A stretch of DNA of 64,000 bases from Pirellulaceae bacterium (GTDB lineage Bacteria > Planctomycetota > Planctomycetia > Pirellulales > Pirellulaceae). The notes below the pieces were generated by a model. The model did not search any database. It was not told the DNA's origin and saw only the letters and a list, made by a program, of their open reading frames with translations. A program made the position numbers and the translations under genes. The stretch is from assembly GCA_029243025.1 (NCBI GenBank), contig JAQWSU010000016.1, forward strand, positions 62,001-126,000, read 5' to 3'. Positions 8,186 to 17,599 of this stretch are shown here, piece by piece. Every line of letters starts with the position of its first letter. Position 1 is the stretch's first letter.

Positions 8186-10282
8186 ATGGACAACGCTGCC
8201 GGACATTTGCCCACCAGCAATCGATTCAAGGACTTGAGCAAGTCGTTCTTGAAATTCAGCTTAAATCCATGGTGCCTTTTTTTGGGCTTGTTATTGCTTA
8301 ACGCAATAATGCGTCCCTATTCGGATCTCATTCACGACGCGCGGCTCTACGCAGTGCAGGTATTAAATCGGGCCAACTTTGGCCTCTACGGTGATGACCT
8401 TTACTTGAAGTTTGGAAGCCAGGATCGATTTTCGCTCTTTTCAAAATTCGTCAGCCCCTTCGTACAACCATTTGGAATCCGTAGCACTTTCTTTTTTTTC
8501 TATTTGGTGAGTAGCTCGTTCTTACTCTTCTCTGCCCAAAGATTTGTCAGCAGGATCGTGCGGTGGAAGTCGGTGGCTGCTTTGTCATTGATCTATATCG
8601 CGGTCAACCCGGTTCCGTTTGGAGGGTTGGACGTTTTCCATCTGAACGAAAACTTTTTGACACCCCGTTTAGCTGCAATTGGATTCGTACTTTTTGCAAT
8701 GACCCATCTTGCTCACCAGCAAATCGGTTATTCCCTGCTGTGCCTATTCCCTGCATTTCTGCTCCATCCGGTGATGGCATTCAGCGGTTTCTTAGTTTGG
8801 CTTTATTTCACACTGACGACATTCCTGTCGGGTCGGCAAATTGGCCTGCTTTTCGCTGCCGGGCTCACACCACTTCTCGCCATCATATTGCACCCACCCT
8901 GGGGCGACGCAGTCTTGGGTGAAATGGACGCCACCTGGAAACAGAATGTTCAGGTCTCAAACCATTACGCATTTCTGCAGGAGTGGACACTCACGGATTG
9001 GATTAAAATCGGCACAGCGTTTGCGATCACATTAACATCCCGCAATACGCTGCGTCTGAATGAGTCGACGAAGCGACTACTCGATGGAATCGTCACAGTG
9101 GCAACTCTGGGGATCATCGGCGGACTAATTGCTCCTTGGCTCCCTTACGCCTTGCCGCTTCAAGGCCAACCCTACCGAGCATTGTGGTTGCTACAGTTCA
9201 TTCAGATCCCGCTGGGAGCCGCCTTGCTACGAGCAGCATGGACTGACAGCAAGCCGCGCGCAACTAGCCGCGTGATTCTCCTGGGCAGTTGTTTCGCCGC
9301 TGGCGCCATGACACTCGTCCAAACCCTATCCTCATTCAGCATGCTGTGGGTCTTACGAAGTCGGAAACAACTCGCCGAAAAGACGAATGGTAATCTGCCG
9401 ACGAACCAACGAATTCTGTTTTTTGTCGCAGCAGTTCTACTAACCATCCCTCTGCTGGCACCGTTAATTGCTCATTGGGATCAAATAAAGAACGTACCAT
9501 CTCCGATTGATTTGCTGCGATTCGTTCCGCCCACACTCGGGCCGCTTTATACCTTGCTTGCCAGTGTCTTGATGATCACTTGGATGTTTTGGCAAACGGG
9601 TGGCGGACGTCTATTTTGCACGACGGCGACCGTTGGATGCCTTTCGCTACAAGCGTTATTTTTCACAGGCCCTCAATGGGCACAATCCACGCATTGGGTG
9701 GCACGACATGAACACCATTTGACCGAATTAAACGGCTTCCTTGATCAACGTTTCAAGGACAGCGATCGATTGCCAACCCTTTACTGGCCGCAAATAGGCC
9801 TCGACGACATCTGGGTCACACTTGGATCCAAATGCTTTTTCTCGAAACAGCAGACAGCTGGAAACATGTTTAATCGCGGCACGGCAGTGGAGGGGCAACG
9901 GCGTGCAACCCTCGTCAGCCCCTTTGAACTTGCCGAGTTAAAACGGAATGGAAAGACGATTAACCGAAACGATTGGACAACCAGGTCGCTATTCGCGCTG
10001 TATGGATCGGATTTCGATGTGGAACCATCTTGGCACGCCCTTGACGAATTGTGCCAGGAAGATGTGGACATCTTGGTAATCCGACAGAACTTCGACAATC
10101 TTCACTCCATCCAAATTGGCGATCTGTTTATTTATGAATGCGAAAAAATCCGCGATACGGTGCATCAACGAGTTACCAATCGATCCCAACACACGACGAT
10201 TCCCGTTACATCCCAACCTTCCGTAACGGAATCAAATCAAAAAAAGAAAACGCGTTCACCACATCCTGTTGAATCAATGTGA
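8186..10282 (+). CDS. Large polytopic membrane protein, function unknown
   Basis: A 698-residue protein with many hydrophobic segments (roughly ten or more from residues 30 to 510) and a soluble C-terminal part (about 515-670) containing WVARHEHHLTELNGFLDQ and TLYWPQIGLDDIW. The overall plan, many membrane spans followed by an extracytoplasmic domain, is that of lipid-linked sugar transferases and of uncharacterised planctomycete membrane proteins. I cannot see a diagnostic glycosyltransferase motif. Its stop codon overlaps the GTG start of the next gene, so the two are translationally coupled. It is divergent from the flavoprotein/GtrA pair, which suggests one envelope-glycan locus. Confidence 0.7.
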   Translation: MDNAAGHLPTSNRFKDLSKSFLKFSLNPWCLFLGLLLLNAIMRPYSDLIHDARLYAVQVLNRANFGLYGDDLYLKFGSQDRFSLFSKFVSPFVQPFGIRSTFFFFYLVSSSFLLFSAQRFVSRIVRWKSVAALSLIYIAVNPVPFGGLDVFHLNENFLTPRLAAIGFVLFAMTHLAHQQIGYSLLCLFPAFLLHPVMAFSGFLVWLYFTLTTFLSGRQIGLLFAAGLTPLLAIILHPPWGDAVLGEMDATWKQNVQVSNHYAFLQEWTLTDWIKIGTAFAITLTSRNTLRLNESTKRLLDGIVTVATLGIIGGLIAPWLPYALPLQGQPYRALWLLQFIQIPLGAALLRAAWTDSKPRATSRVILLGSCFAAGAMTLVQTLSSFSMLWVLRSRKQLAEKTNGNLPTNQRILFFVAAVLLTIPLLAPLIAHWDQIKNVPSPIDLLRFVPPTLGPLYTLLASVLMITWMFWQTGGGRLFCTTATVGCLSLQALFFTGPQWAQSTHWVARHEHHLTELNGFLDQRFKDSDRLPTLYWPQIGLDDIWVTLGSKCFFSKQQTAGNMFNRGTAVEGQRRATLVSPFELAELKRNGKTINRNDWTTRSLFALYGSDFDVEPSWHALDELCQEDVDILVIRQNFDNLHSIQIGDLFIYECEKIRDTVHQRVTNRSQHTTIPVTSQPSVTESNQKKKTRSPHPVESM

Positions 10283-12492
10283 TCCTCGCCATGAAAAATC
10301 CGGCTTTCCAAGCAAAATCGACGATCCAACGAACGGCGAGGCTGATCGCCCCTAACAGCTTTCTCGCAATCACAATCATCACTGCAATCTTTGCCGAGTT
10401 GGTGTTTGTCGGGTTTTGCGATGAAAACATTTATACCTCGCCACGCACCACCCTCCTCGGCATCTCCTTCGTAACCTTTTTTTGGGTGACCGTCGGGTGG
10501 TCTCTTTACTTTCTAGGATGCTTCTACAAGAGAATCACAGAAGGCGTATCGAGATTTCATCGGCTTACCTTTTGCCTGGTCGTCACAACCCTGTTGTGCT
10601 TTGCGGTTCTTCTCTACAGCCTGAGTTGGTTCTTATTTTTTCAGTCAGGCCGTTTTGCCAATTTTGAAACTTGGCGATTCATCACATTCAACTTCCACCA
10701 TCTTTGGACCTATGTGGTTGCAGCTGAACCCATTCACCTATTCACTGCGTCGATATTACTGCTGCTCGCCTTCACGGCGATCCCCTTCGTGTTGGTTCGG
10801 AGTACCAGCAAGACCTGGCCGGACAGCAATCGTTTAGTCGGCCGACAATTCATCGCGTGGATGGTTCTGTGGCTAACGCTATCTTGGAGCTGGATCAATC
10901 TTTCGCACGAAGACAGTGTGCATCGACGTGTGCATGACACACGTGCAGTCAAACATCGGCTACATCCAACGATGACACTTTACACGTCGCACCTTGAATC
11001 TCGAAATGGCCAAGTGATCACGGACAGCTTGGCAAACAATTCATTGGTTCGCTTACCAAGACAAACCGTTTCCACAAAACGGGTCCCCATAAAATCGAGT
11101 CTGCCAAAACCGAATGCGCCGTCAGTCATTTTCGTGGCGATCGAATCTCTGCGACACGATACGATCCACCAATGGCATCAAGGCCAAGAGGTGCTTCCGA
11201 ACATCAACAAACTCGCGAAAAACGGCATCGAGTTCTCCCGTGCCTATTCACAAAGCACGCACTCCGACTACGCTGATGTGTGCCTCGTTTCCTCGCTCTA
11301 CCCACTCAGAACGCAGGGCCACTATTACTACGGGCCCCATGACCCTTATCCTCGTACTCTAATTTATGACATCTTAGCGCCGACGGGTTACGCGACGGCT
11401 ATCATTTCCTCACAAAATGAAGCCTGGGGCGGCATGGACCATTTCCTCGAGAAACCCAGCCTCCACACCTTCTACCACCCTGAAACAAGCAGAGCAGAAA
11501 CAACCTTTTCTGAGCTTGATACGGGGTTCGCCCACGAAGTCCGAACCGGAGGTTTAGTCGCCGGAAAATTAACGGATGAGCATACGACCAGCAAGGCCAT
11601 TGAATGGATCGAAGCGCAAGTCCAGGCAGATCGCCCCTTCTTTCTGAGCATGAACTTCCAAAGTTCACATTTCCCCTACCTCATTTCAGAAGATTGTGCT
11701 CGCCCTTTCCAACCTGCTTCACTCGCCCCCAGTGTCAGTTTCGTCGAATACCCGAAAGAACAGACGGAAAATGTGCGCAACGCCTACTTCAACTCGATTC
11801 ATGAATGTGACCGCCAAATCGGACACTTGGCAGCGGCGCTGAAACGACTGGGCCGTCTCGACAACACGATCCTAGTGATCACAGGTGAGAATGGCGAGTC
11901 TTTCCATGAGTGCGGAACCGTCACCCATGCACGCGAACCCGTCGAACCCGCAATCCACATCGCTTGTATCATGCATGCACCCAATTTCCTAAAGCCGACG
12001 ATTGAAGACTATCCATTTGAGCATGTGGACCTGGTCCCGAGTGTCTTGGGCCTGATGGGGCGTCCGAGTCATCCCAACTTCCAAGGAATCAATGTTTTCT
12101 CGACCGACCGTCCTTTGCCAGACCATCGCTTGACGTTTTGCCATGTCAACTCTTGCTTCGCAAGAGCCGACACCATCCTACTTGGTGGTCGCTGGAAACT
12201 GACAGATGACCAGTCAACCCAGGCAACAACCCTCCACGATGTGATCGATGATCCGTTGCAATCCGAGAACCTGATCGATCAATATCCTGAGTTGGCCGAT
12301 CAACTCAAGCAGCTTCTAGAAGAATACCGGCTTGATCAATTGGCCTACTATCACTTTCCCAACTATCATCTCACCTACTACCCACCCCAGCCACCGACTT
12401 GGCCATCTACCTCGCCAATTCCGGTCAATTCGCCTTCCGCGCCTTGCCAACCCACGGCAGACTCCCCTCTCAACGCATCGCCGTTGCGATAA
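10279..12492 (+). CDS. Membrane-anchored sulfatase-fold enzyme, LtaS/phosphoethanolamine transferase-like
   Basis: A 737-residue protein. Residues 1-215 contain about five membrane spans; residues 280-650 form an alkaline-phosphatase-superfamily domain. SVIFVAIESLRHDT gives the metal-binding E, SQSTHSDYADV supplies the likely Ser/Thr nucleophile instead of the Cys of sulfatases, and the later ENGESFHECG and HAREPVEP segments fit the remaining metal ligands. This plan matches LtaS and phosphoethanolamine transferases, which move phospholipid head groups onto glycans on the outer side of the membrane. Translation may start at GTG 10279, overlapping the previous gene, or at ATG 10291. The Pro-rich last 40 residues are unusual. 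The donor and acceptor are unknown. Confidence 0.8.
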   Translation: MILAMKNPAFQAKSTIQRTARLIAPNSFLAITIITAIFAELVFVGFCDENIYTSPRTTLLGISFVTFFWVTVGWSLYFLGCFYKRITEGVSRFHRLTFCLVVTTLLCFAVLLYSLSWFLFFQSGRFANFETWRFITFNFHHLWTYVVAAEPIHLFTASILLLLAFTAIPFVLVRSTSKTWPDSNRLVGRQFIAWMVLWLTLSWSWINLSHEDSVHRRVHDTRAVKHRLHPTMTLYTSHLESRNGQVITDSLANNSLVRLPRQTVSTKRVPIKSSLPKPNAPSVIFVAIESLRHDTIHQWHQGQEVLPNINKLAKNGIEFSRAYSQSTHSDYADVCLVSSLYPLRTQGHYYYGPHDPYPRTLIYDILAPTGYATAIISSQNEAWGGMDHFLEKPSLHTFYHPETSRAETTFSELDTGFAHEVRTGGLVAGKLTDEHTTSKAIEWIEAQVQADRPFFLSMNFQSSHFPYLISEDCARPFQPASLAPSVSFVEYPKEQTENVRNAYFNSIHECDRQIGHLAAALKRLGRLDNTILVITGENGESFHECGTVTHAREPVEPAIHIACIMHAPNFLKPTIEDYPFEHVDLVPSVLGLMGRPSHPNFQGINVFSTDRPLPDHRLTFCHVNSCFARADTILLGGRWKLTDDQSTQATTLHDVIDDPLQSENLIDQYPELADQLKQLLEEYRLDQLAYYHFPNYHLTYYPPQPPTWPSTSPIPVNSPSAPCQPTADSPLNASPLR

Positions 12493-12715
12493 GGAAAATT
12501 CGAAAGCTCAATAAGCCTCTGATTGCAGAACGATCGAGGTTCGCCCAACCAGACCGCATTCTGAACCTATTTTCGGTGAAAAGCGGCTCTCGCAACCGTG
12601 AATCTTCCAGGCTTTCACCTTGAGCCTTGCCCTCTCGGCTACGATAATCAAAAGGTCCAGCGAGCAGACCCTCATGGGGCCCCCTTCCAACAAGAAACAT
12701 TTAACGGACACTACA

Positions 12716-15496
12716 ATGCGAGTCGCTTGGTGTTTCTTTTCACTGACATTGGCAATCTGGTTTTGCGATGGCAATCTTTGTCACGGCAAAGATTTCACGA
12801 CGGATCAAATTGATTTCTTTGAGCGTCGCGTAAGACCCTTGCTGGCGAAACAGTGTTATGAATGCCATGGCCCATCGCTGCAAGAAAGTGGCCTGCGAAT
12901 CGATTCACGAACATCCTTACTGACCGGAGGCGATCGAGGTCCGGCCCTCATCCCAGGCCACGCCGATAAGAGTTTGCTAATTCAAGCCATTTCCTTCGGT
13001 GCAAATGATTTGGCAATGCCACCGGACGGTAAACTCTCCGCAAAAGAAATTGAAGATCTTCGCCATTGGATCGAAGCAGGCGCGGCATGGCCCTCCGAAG
13101 AGGTCCAAACCGATGGAGTTCCTCGACCCAATCGCGAAACGCGACACTGGGCTTTTCAACCAATCGAAAAACCAAAACTTCCACGAGTAAAAGATCTGCA
13201 GTGGGTCCAAAATGAAATCGATTTGTTCGTGCTGTCTCGATTGGAAGAGCAAGGGATAACACCTTCACCTGCTGCCAACCACGACACACTATCGCGTCGG
13301 ATTCATCTCGACTTGATTGGTTTACCAGCGAGCCGAATCGCCACAGAGAAAGAATCGATTGCAGAGCTGACAGATCGCTTACTCGCTAACCCTCGCTATG
13401 GTGAACGCTGGGGACGCCATTGGCTCGACGTGGCCAGATACGGTGACACACGAGGCTATGTTGACGGAGGCCAAGTCCAATTCGCGTTTGCCTACACCTA
13501 TCGCGATTATGTGATTCAAGCCTTCAATGACGACTTACCTTTTCGCGATTTCATCTTGGATCAACTTGCCGCCGATCAGCAAACCTATGCGGACACGGAT
13601 CGCTGGCGGCTTGCGGCAATGGGTTTTCTGACCGTAGGCCGTCGCTTTAATCACAACTACCATGACACCTTGGACGATCAGATTGACGTGATTTCTCGCG
13701 GCCTTCAAGGGGTAACGGTCTCATGCGCGCGCTGCCACGACCATAAATATGACCCCATCCCTACGGCAGACTACTATTCACTCTACGGTATTTTAGCCAG
13801 TTCCTACGAACCTCAGCATCCGGACTTACCGACGCTTACAGCAGATGGCAAAAGTCAAGAATCCGCGGAACACCTCACCGAGTTGCGTAAGCGAGCGACT
13901 GCATACGACACAAAATACCGCGACCTTCACCGTGAAATCCAACATGAAATGCGCGGCTTCGCAACGGATTACTTGGTTTATCTTGTTCAAGAGTCACCCC
14001 GACATCGAATGGGAGATCAAAACCCACTGAAAACCGCAAGAACGGTTTTACGTGGGCCAACGGCCTACGGGTTCGGCTCGATTCAAAGGTGGAGACGCTA
14101 CCTCGACAAGACAGACACCGCAGATTCGATTTTCGGTATCTGGCATGCCATGGATGTCATCGATCAAGATAACTTTTCCACCGAATTAAGTCGCCAACTT
14201 CACCGAAAAGATATCAATCAAATCATCGCAAAACAACTGATTGAAGATCACCCAGGTTCGATGGTGGAGCTTGCCAAATCGTACGGCAGTGCGCTGGAAG
14301 CCTTCTACCAACGAAACCGACAAGCGGCAGAAGCGAACTCTGCTCCTCCCACCAATTCAGAACAAGCTGAAATGTGGGCAGCGATTTTTGGAGGCGACAG
14401 GCCGATTACCATCACGCGTCTCGAGTCAATCGATTGTTATCATCTCGACGAACACACGGCCATGCGGAATCTGGCTGGTAAGGTTGAGGAACTCTCAATC
14501 AATAACTCACAGGCCCAACCACGCGCTATGTTGCTTCGCCAACGCGCCCAACCGCATCAGCCAACTGTATTCCTGCGAGGACAAGCCAACCGAATTGGGC
14601 CAGAGGTACCTCGACAAATCCCAGCGATTTTCTGGGGTAGCGACGGTAATCAACTCGATCGTCGCACACTTGGAGATGATCGACTGGCACTTGCCGACAG
14701 GATTGCTGACCGTCTCAACCCTTTGACAGCTCGCGTTTTCGTCAACCGAGTCTGGCATTGGCATTTTGGACAACCGCTTGTGCGTACCATGAGCGATTTT
14801 GGTGTTCGCAGTGTCCCCCCCACCCATCCGAAACTGCTCGATTACCTCGCAGCCTGGTTCATGGAAAATGGGGGATCCTTAAAAAAACTGCATCGACTCA
14901 TTCTGAGTTCTCGTACTTATCAGCAGGCGAGCCTTCTCCGCCGCAAGCCAAATGAAATTGACCCAGAGAATCGGTATTTGTGGCGGTATAACGCACGGCG
15001 ATTGGAATGGGAAGCCATCCGAGATTCTTTGCTTTTCGTTTCAGGTCAACTCGATGATCGCACAGGCGGACGCGGCATCATCGCAGATCCCGATGATCCG
15101 ACGACCACCTGTCGAACGATTTATTTACAAGTCGATCGGCAGCACATTCCTTCATTTGCCAGGAACTTTGATTTTCCTTCACCTGACTTCACCAGCCCAC
15201 AACGTCCCGAAACAACCGTCCCCCAACAACAACTTTTTTTTCTGAACAGTCCATTTGTGACCCAACAGGCTGAACAGCTCGGTCAGCAAATCACTGGGCT
15301 ACCGCCTAATGAGACAGCGCGATTTCGCGAACTCTACCGACGTGTATTTGCGATGTCCCCACCTGAGGATGATCAACAAATCAAACGATGGTTGCAGCAG
15401 GCCAACCGGGCCAACCAAGGAACTTCCATACAAGACAAATGGACCTGGATCGCTCAGGCAATGTTACAATCCAATCTTTTCGTGTTCGTGGAATAG
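12716..15496 (+). CDS. Planctomycete cytochrome-domain protein (PSCyt1, DUF1549, DUF1553)
   Basis: About 926 residues from ATG at 12716, chosen because it begins a clean signal peptide (MRVAWCFFSLTLAIWF); a start 96 bases upstream would bury that signal. A haem-c motif CYECH sits at about 47-51, followed by the DSRTSLLTGGDRGPALIPG stretch of PSCyt1 domains, then DUF1549 (RRIHLDLIGLPA; CARCHDHKYDPI, a second haem-binding motif) and DUF1553 (NRVWHWHFGQPLVRT; FGVRSVPPTHPKLLDYLA). Such proteins are exported and are nearly always paired with a DUF1501 protein, as here, seven bases upstream of one. They are thought to take part in extracellular polymer oxidation or degradation, but no reaction is established. 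Confidence 0.88.
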   Translation: MRVAWCFFSLTLAIWFCDGNLCHGKDFTTDQIDFFERRVRPLLAKQCYECHGPSLQESGLRIDSRTSLLTGGDRGPALIPGHADKSLLIQAISFGANDLAMPPDGKLSAKEIEDLRHWIEAGAAWPSEEVQTDGVPRPNRETRHWAFQPIEKPKLPRVKDLQWVQNEIDLFVLSRLEEQGITPSPAANHDTLSRRIHLDLIGLPASRIATEKESIAELTDRLLANPRYGERWGRHWLDVARYGDTRGYVDGGQVQFAFAYTYRDYVIQAFNDDLPFRDFILDQLAADQQTYADTDRWRLAAMGFLTVGRRFNHNYHDTLDDQIDVISRGLQGVTVSCARCHDHKYDPIPTADYYSLYGILASSYEPQHPDLPTLTADGKSQESAEHLTELRKRATAYDTKYRDLHREIQHEMRGFATDYLVYLVQESPRHRMGDQNPLKTARTVLRGPTAYGFGSIQRWRRYLDKTDTADSIFGIWHAMDVIDQDNFSTELSRQLHRKDINQIIAKQLIEDHPGSMVELAKSYGSALEAFYQRNRQAAEANSAPPTNSEQAEMWAAIFGGDRPITITRLESIDCYHLDEHTAMRNLAGKVEELSINNSQAQPRAMLLRQRAQPHQPTVFLRGQANRIGPEVPRQIPAIFWGSDGNQLDRRTLGDDRLALADRIADRLNPLTARVFVNRVWHWHFGQPLVRTMSDFGVRSVPPTHPKLLDYLAAWFMENGGSLKKLHRLILSSRTYQQASLLRRKPNEIDPENRYLWRYNARRLEWEAIRDSLLFVSGQLDDRTGGRGIIADPDDPTTTCRTIYLQVDRQHIPSFARNFDFPSPDFTSPQRPETTVPQQQLFFLNSPFVTQQAEQLGQQITGLPPNETARFRELYRRVFAMSPPEDDQQIKRWLQQANRANQGTSIQDKWTWIAQAMLQSNLFVFVE

Positions 15497-15502
15497 ATTT
15501 CA

Positions 15503-16939
15503 ATGAACCAGAATTCCCATCAAAATTACGCCGGCCTTACACGTCGTGAATTCTTGAACCGATCGGGCATGGGACTTGGCGCGATCAGCTTAGGCACACT
15601 GGGTGGACTGCCGACGACTGCCAAGACAAGTGCAGCCACGAATCCGCTCGCGACAAAAAGCGCTCATTTCCCAGCTCCAGCAAAACGTGTAATCCATATT
15701 TTCTTCAACGGTGGCGCTTCTCATGTTGATACCTTCGACCCCAAACCGGAGCTCACCAAACGCGATGGCCAGCCACTCCCTGCGCCTAACCTCATCACGG
15801 AACGACTGACGGGCGTTGGTATGGCATCGCCCTTTCGTTTTCAGCCATATGGTGAAAGTGGGATCGAAGTCAGCGAATTATTTTCCCATTTGGGACAGCA
15901 AATCGACGACGTTTGTGTCATTCGATCAATGTACGCCGATCTGCCGAATCATGAGCCCTCTTTGATGCTAATGAATACCGGCGTGGCGAACGTAGTTCGC
16001 CCCAGCTTCGGATCGTGGCTCACCTACGGCCTGGGATCGGAAAACGAAAACCTGCCGGGCTTTGTTGCCATGTCCCCCGGCGGTCACCCGGTGAAAGGGC
16101 CACAAAACTGGCAGTCGGCATTTTTACCGAGCGTTTATCAGGGCACCTACATCGACACACAAGAGACGGATCAAGTCGACAAACTGATCGAGAATATTCG
16201 AAATTCAACACTCGACAAATCAAGCCAACGACAACAGCTTGATTTCGTACAACAGCTAAATGAACACCACCTGGATCAACGTGGTAACGACACACAGTTA
16301 GAAGCACGAATCCATTCCTACGAACAAGCATTCCGCATGCAAGCGGCGGCAACAGAAGCATTCGATTTAACGAAAGAACCGACCTACATCCACCAGATGT
16401 ACGGCAACACACCTCAGGCTCGACAAATTCTTATCGCCCGTCGCCTAGCAGAACGAGGCGTCCGATTTGTCCAATTGTGGCACGGCGCCTGGCAACCCTG
16501 GGACAACCACAACAATATTGAAAAAGAGCACCGCAAGTTAGCAGGAGAGTGCTCGCAAGCGATTGGAGCACTGATCGCCGATCTGCGCCAACGAGGCATG
16601 CTTGATTCGACGCTGGTGATCATCGGAGGTGAATTCGGACGCACGCCGACAGTGGAATTAGAGCGAGGCGGCAAGTCATCGGCCCAAGGCCGTGATCATA
16701 ATCATCACGGTTTCTCGCTCTGCCTTGCCGGCGGTGGAATCAAAGGCGGACATGTACACGGAGCTACTGACGAATTCGGATTTCGAGCAGTGGAAGATCG
16801 CGTGCATGTCCACGATTTACATGCAACATTGCTGCACCAACTTGGCTTCGACCATGAACGGCTCACTTACCGTTACGCCGGCCGAGACTTTCGTCTCACC
16901 GATGTCAAAGGCCGTGTGATCCAGTCCATCATCGCTTAA
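15503..16939 (+). CDS. DUF1501 family secreted protein, operon partner of the PSCyt1 protein
   Basis: A 478-residue DUF1501 protein whose start lies seven bases after the stop of the DUF1549/1553 gene, so they form one operon. The N-terminus LTRREFLNRSGMGLGAISLG is a clear twin-arginine signal. Family segments visible are FFNGGASHVDTFDPKPEL, ARRLAERGVRFVQLWHGAWQ, DNHNNIEKEHRKL, and GGEFGRTPTVELERG followed by GRDHNHHG. It is probably exported folded and acts with the cytochrome-domain partner at the cell envelope. The catalytic role is not known. Confidence 0.87.
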   Translation: MNQNSHQNYAGLTRREFLNRSGMGLGAISLGTLGGLPTTAKTSAATNPLATKSAHFPAPAKRVIHIFFNGGASHVDTFDPKPELTKRDGQPLPAPNLITERLTGVGMASPFRFQPYGESGIEVSELFSHLGQQIDDVCVIRSMYADLPNHEPSLMLMNTGVANVVRPSFGSWLTYGLGSENENLPGFVAMSPGGHPVKGPQNWQSAFLPSVYQGTYIDTQETDQVDKLIENIRNSTLDKSSQRQQLDFVQQLNEHHLDQRGNDTQLEARIHSYEQAFRMQAAATEAFDLTKEPTYIHQMYGNTPQARQILIARRLAERGVRFVQLWHGAWQPWDNHNNIEKEHRKLAGECSQAIGALIADLRQRGMLDSTLVIIGGEFGRTPTVELERGGKSSAQGRDHNHHGFSLCLAGGGIKGGHVHGATDEFGFRAVEDRVHVHDLHATLLHQLGFDHERLTYRYAGRDFRLTDVKGRVIQSIIA

Positions 16940-16955
16940 TCGACTTCGAAACCGA

Positions 16956-17387
16956 TCAACCAGATACTCCAGCAGCCGACTTGGAAGAAAACAAATGGGC
17001 CGCTGTTTTGCCACCAACGCATGCGGCCGGTACATAAAGCATCAGGTCAACCACGGCGAACCACGCCGGTTTCGGCACCATCAGCAAATTCGCGATCCCC
17101 CCCCCCAGACACAAAACCCCGATGAGCAGCCACCCGGCAACCCAGTTACTTCGAGTGATGGTTTCGCAAACAAAAGCTGCCACCAAAGCACCGAAGGCAT
17201 GAGCAAATAACGTGATGAGTAGCGCCGTAAACGGCAAACTATTGATATACTCCAACATGGCCTCGCGGTTGGTCAACTCGAGATCTGCGGGTGGTGGAAA
17301 CATTTGAAACGAAACGGCAACACCGGCCCAGATCACAAGCACACCTGCCAACAGTCCGACAAAGATCCCAACGTATTGTCGAATCAT
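16956..17387 (-). CDS. Small four-span membrane protein with in-frame G10 tract
   Basis: About 143 residues from ATG at 17387 (MIRQYVGIFVGLLAGVLVIW); an earlier start at 17423 is possible but adds a charged tail ahead of the first span. Four hydrophobic segments are visible, near 5-27, 55-75, 83-103 and 107-127. I recognise no family. The coding strand contains ten consecutive G at 17106-17097, encoding Gly-Gly-Gly inside the third span. Such a run is prone to slippage, which would switch the protein off. It is convergent with the DUF1501 gene. Confidence 0.6.
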   Translation of the reverse strand: MIRQYVGIFVGLLAGVLVIWAGVAVSFQMFPPPADLELTNREAMLEYINSLPFTALLITLFAHAFGALVAAFVCETITRSNWVAGWLLIGVLCLGGGIANLLMVPKPAWFAVVDLMLYVPAACVGGKTAAHLFSSKSAAGVSG

Positions 17388-17590
17388 TCCATTCGTTCCT
17401 TCTAAGCTCTGATTTTTTCTCATTGACGAATCTCCGCCTTTCCCCCTGTTTCCGCCTCAAGTGTAACAGATCCGTGGCCATCGCTCGCAGCAATCTCAGC
17501 AGTAGCCCAGGAATGATCATCAGATCACTCAAGACCGCTACCGCAGAATCCACTACAATCGATCCGCTCTTAAAATTGCCTGTTCATACC

Positions 17591-17594
17591 GGAG
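17591..17594 (+). promoter_or_regulatory. Ribosome-binding site of the thioredoxin-like lipoprotein
   Basis: GGAG lies five bases before ATG at 17600 and fixes that start, which also begins a lipoprotein signal. Hence the TGA 59 codons later lies inside the translated frame rather than upstream of it. Confidence 0.65.
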
Positions 17595-17599
17595 CCAAC

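Noticed and set aside
10279-12492. Ordinary formylglycine sulfatase
   Set aside because: No C/S-x-P-x-R signature; the membrane-span region and Ser/Thr nucleophile segment fit LtaS/phosphotransferase-like enzymes.
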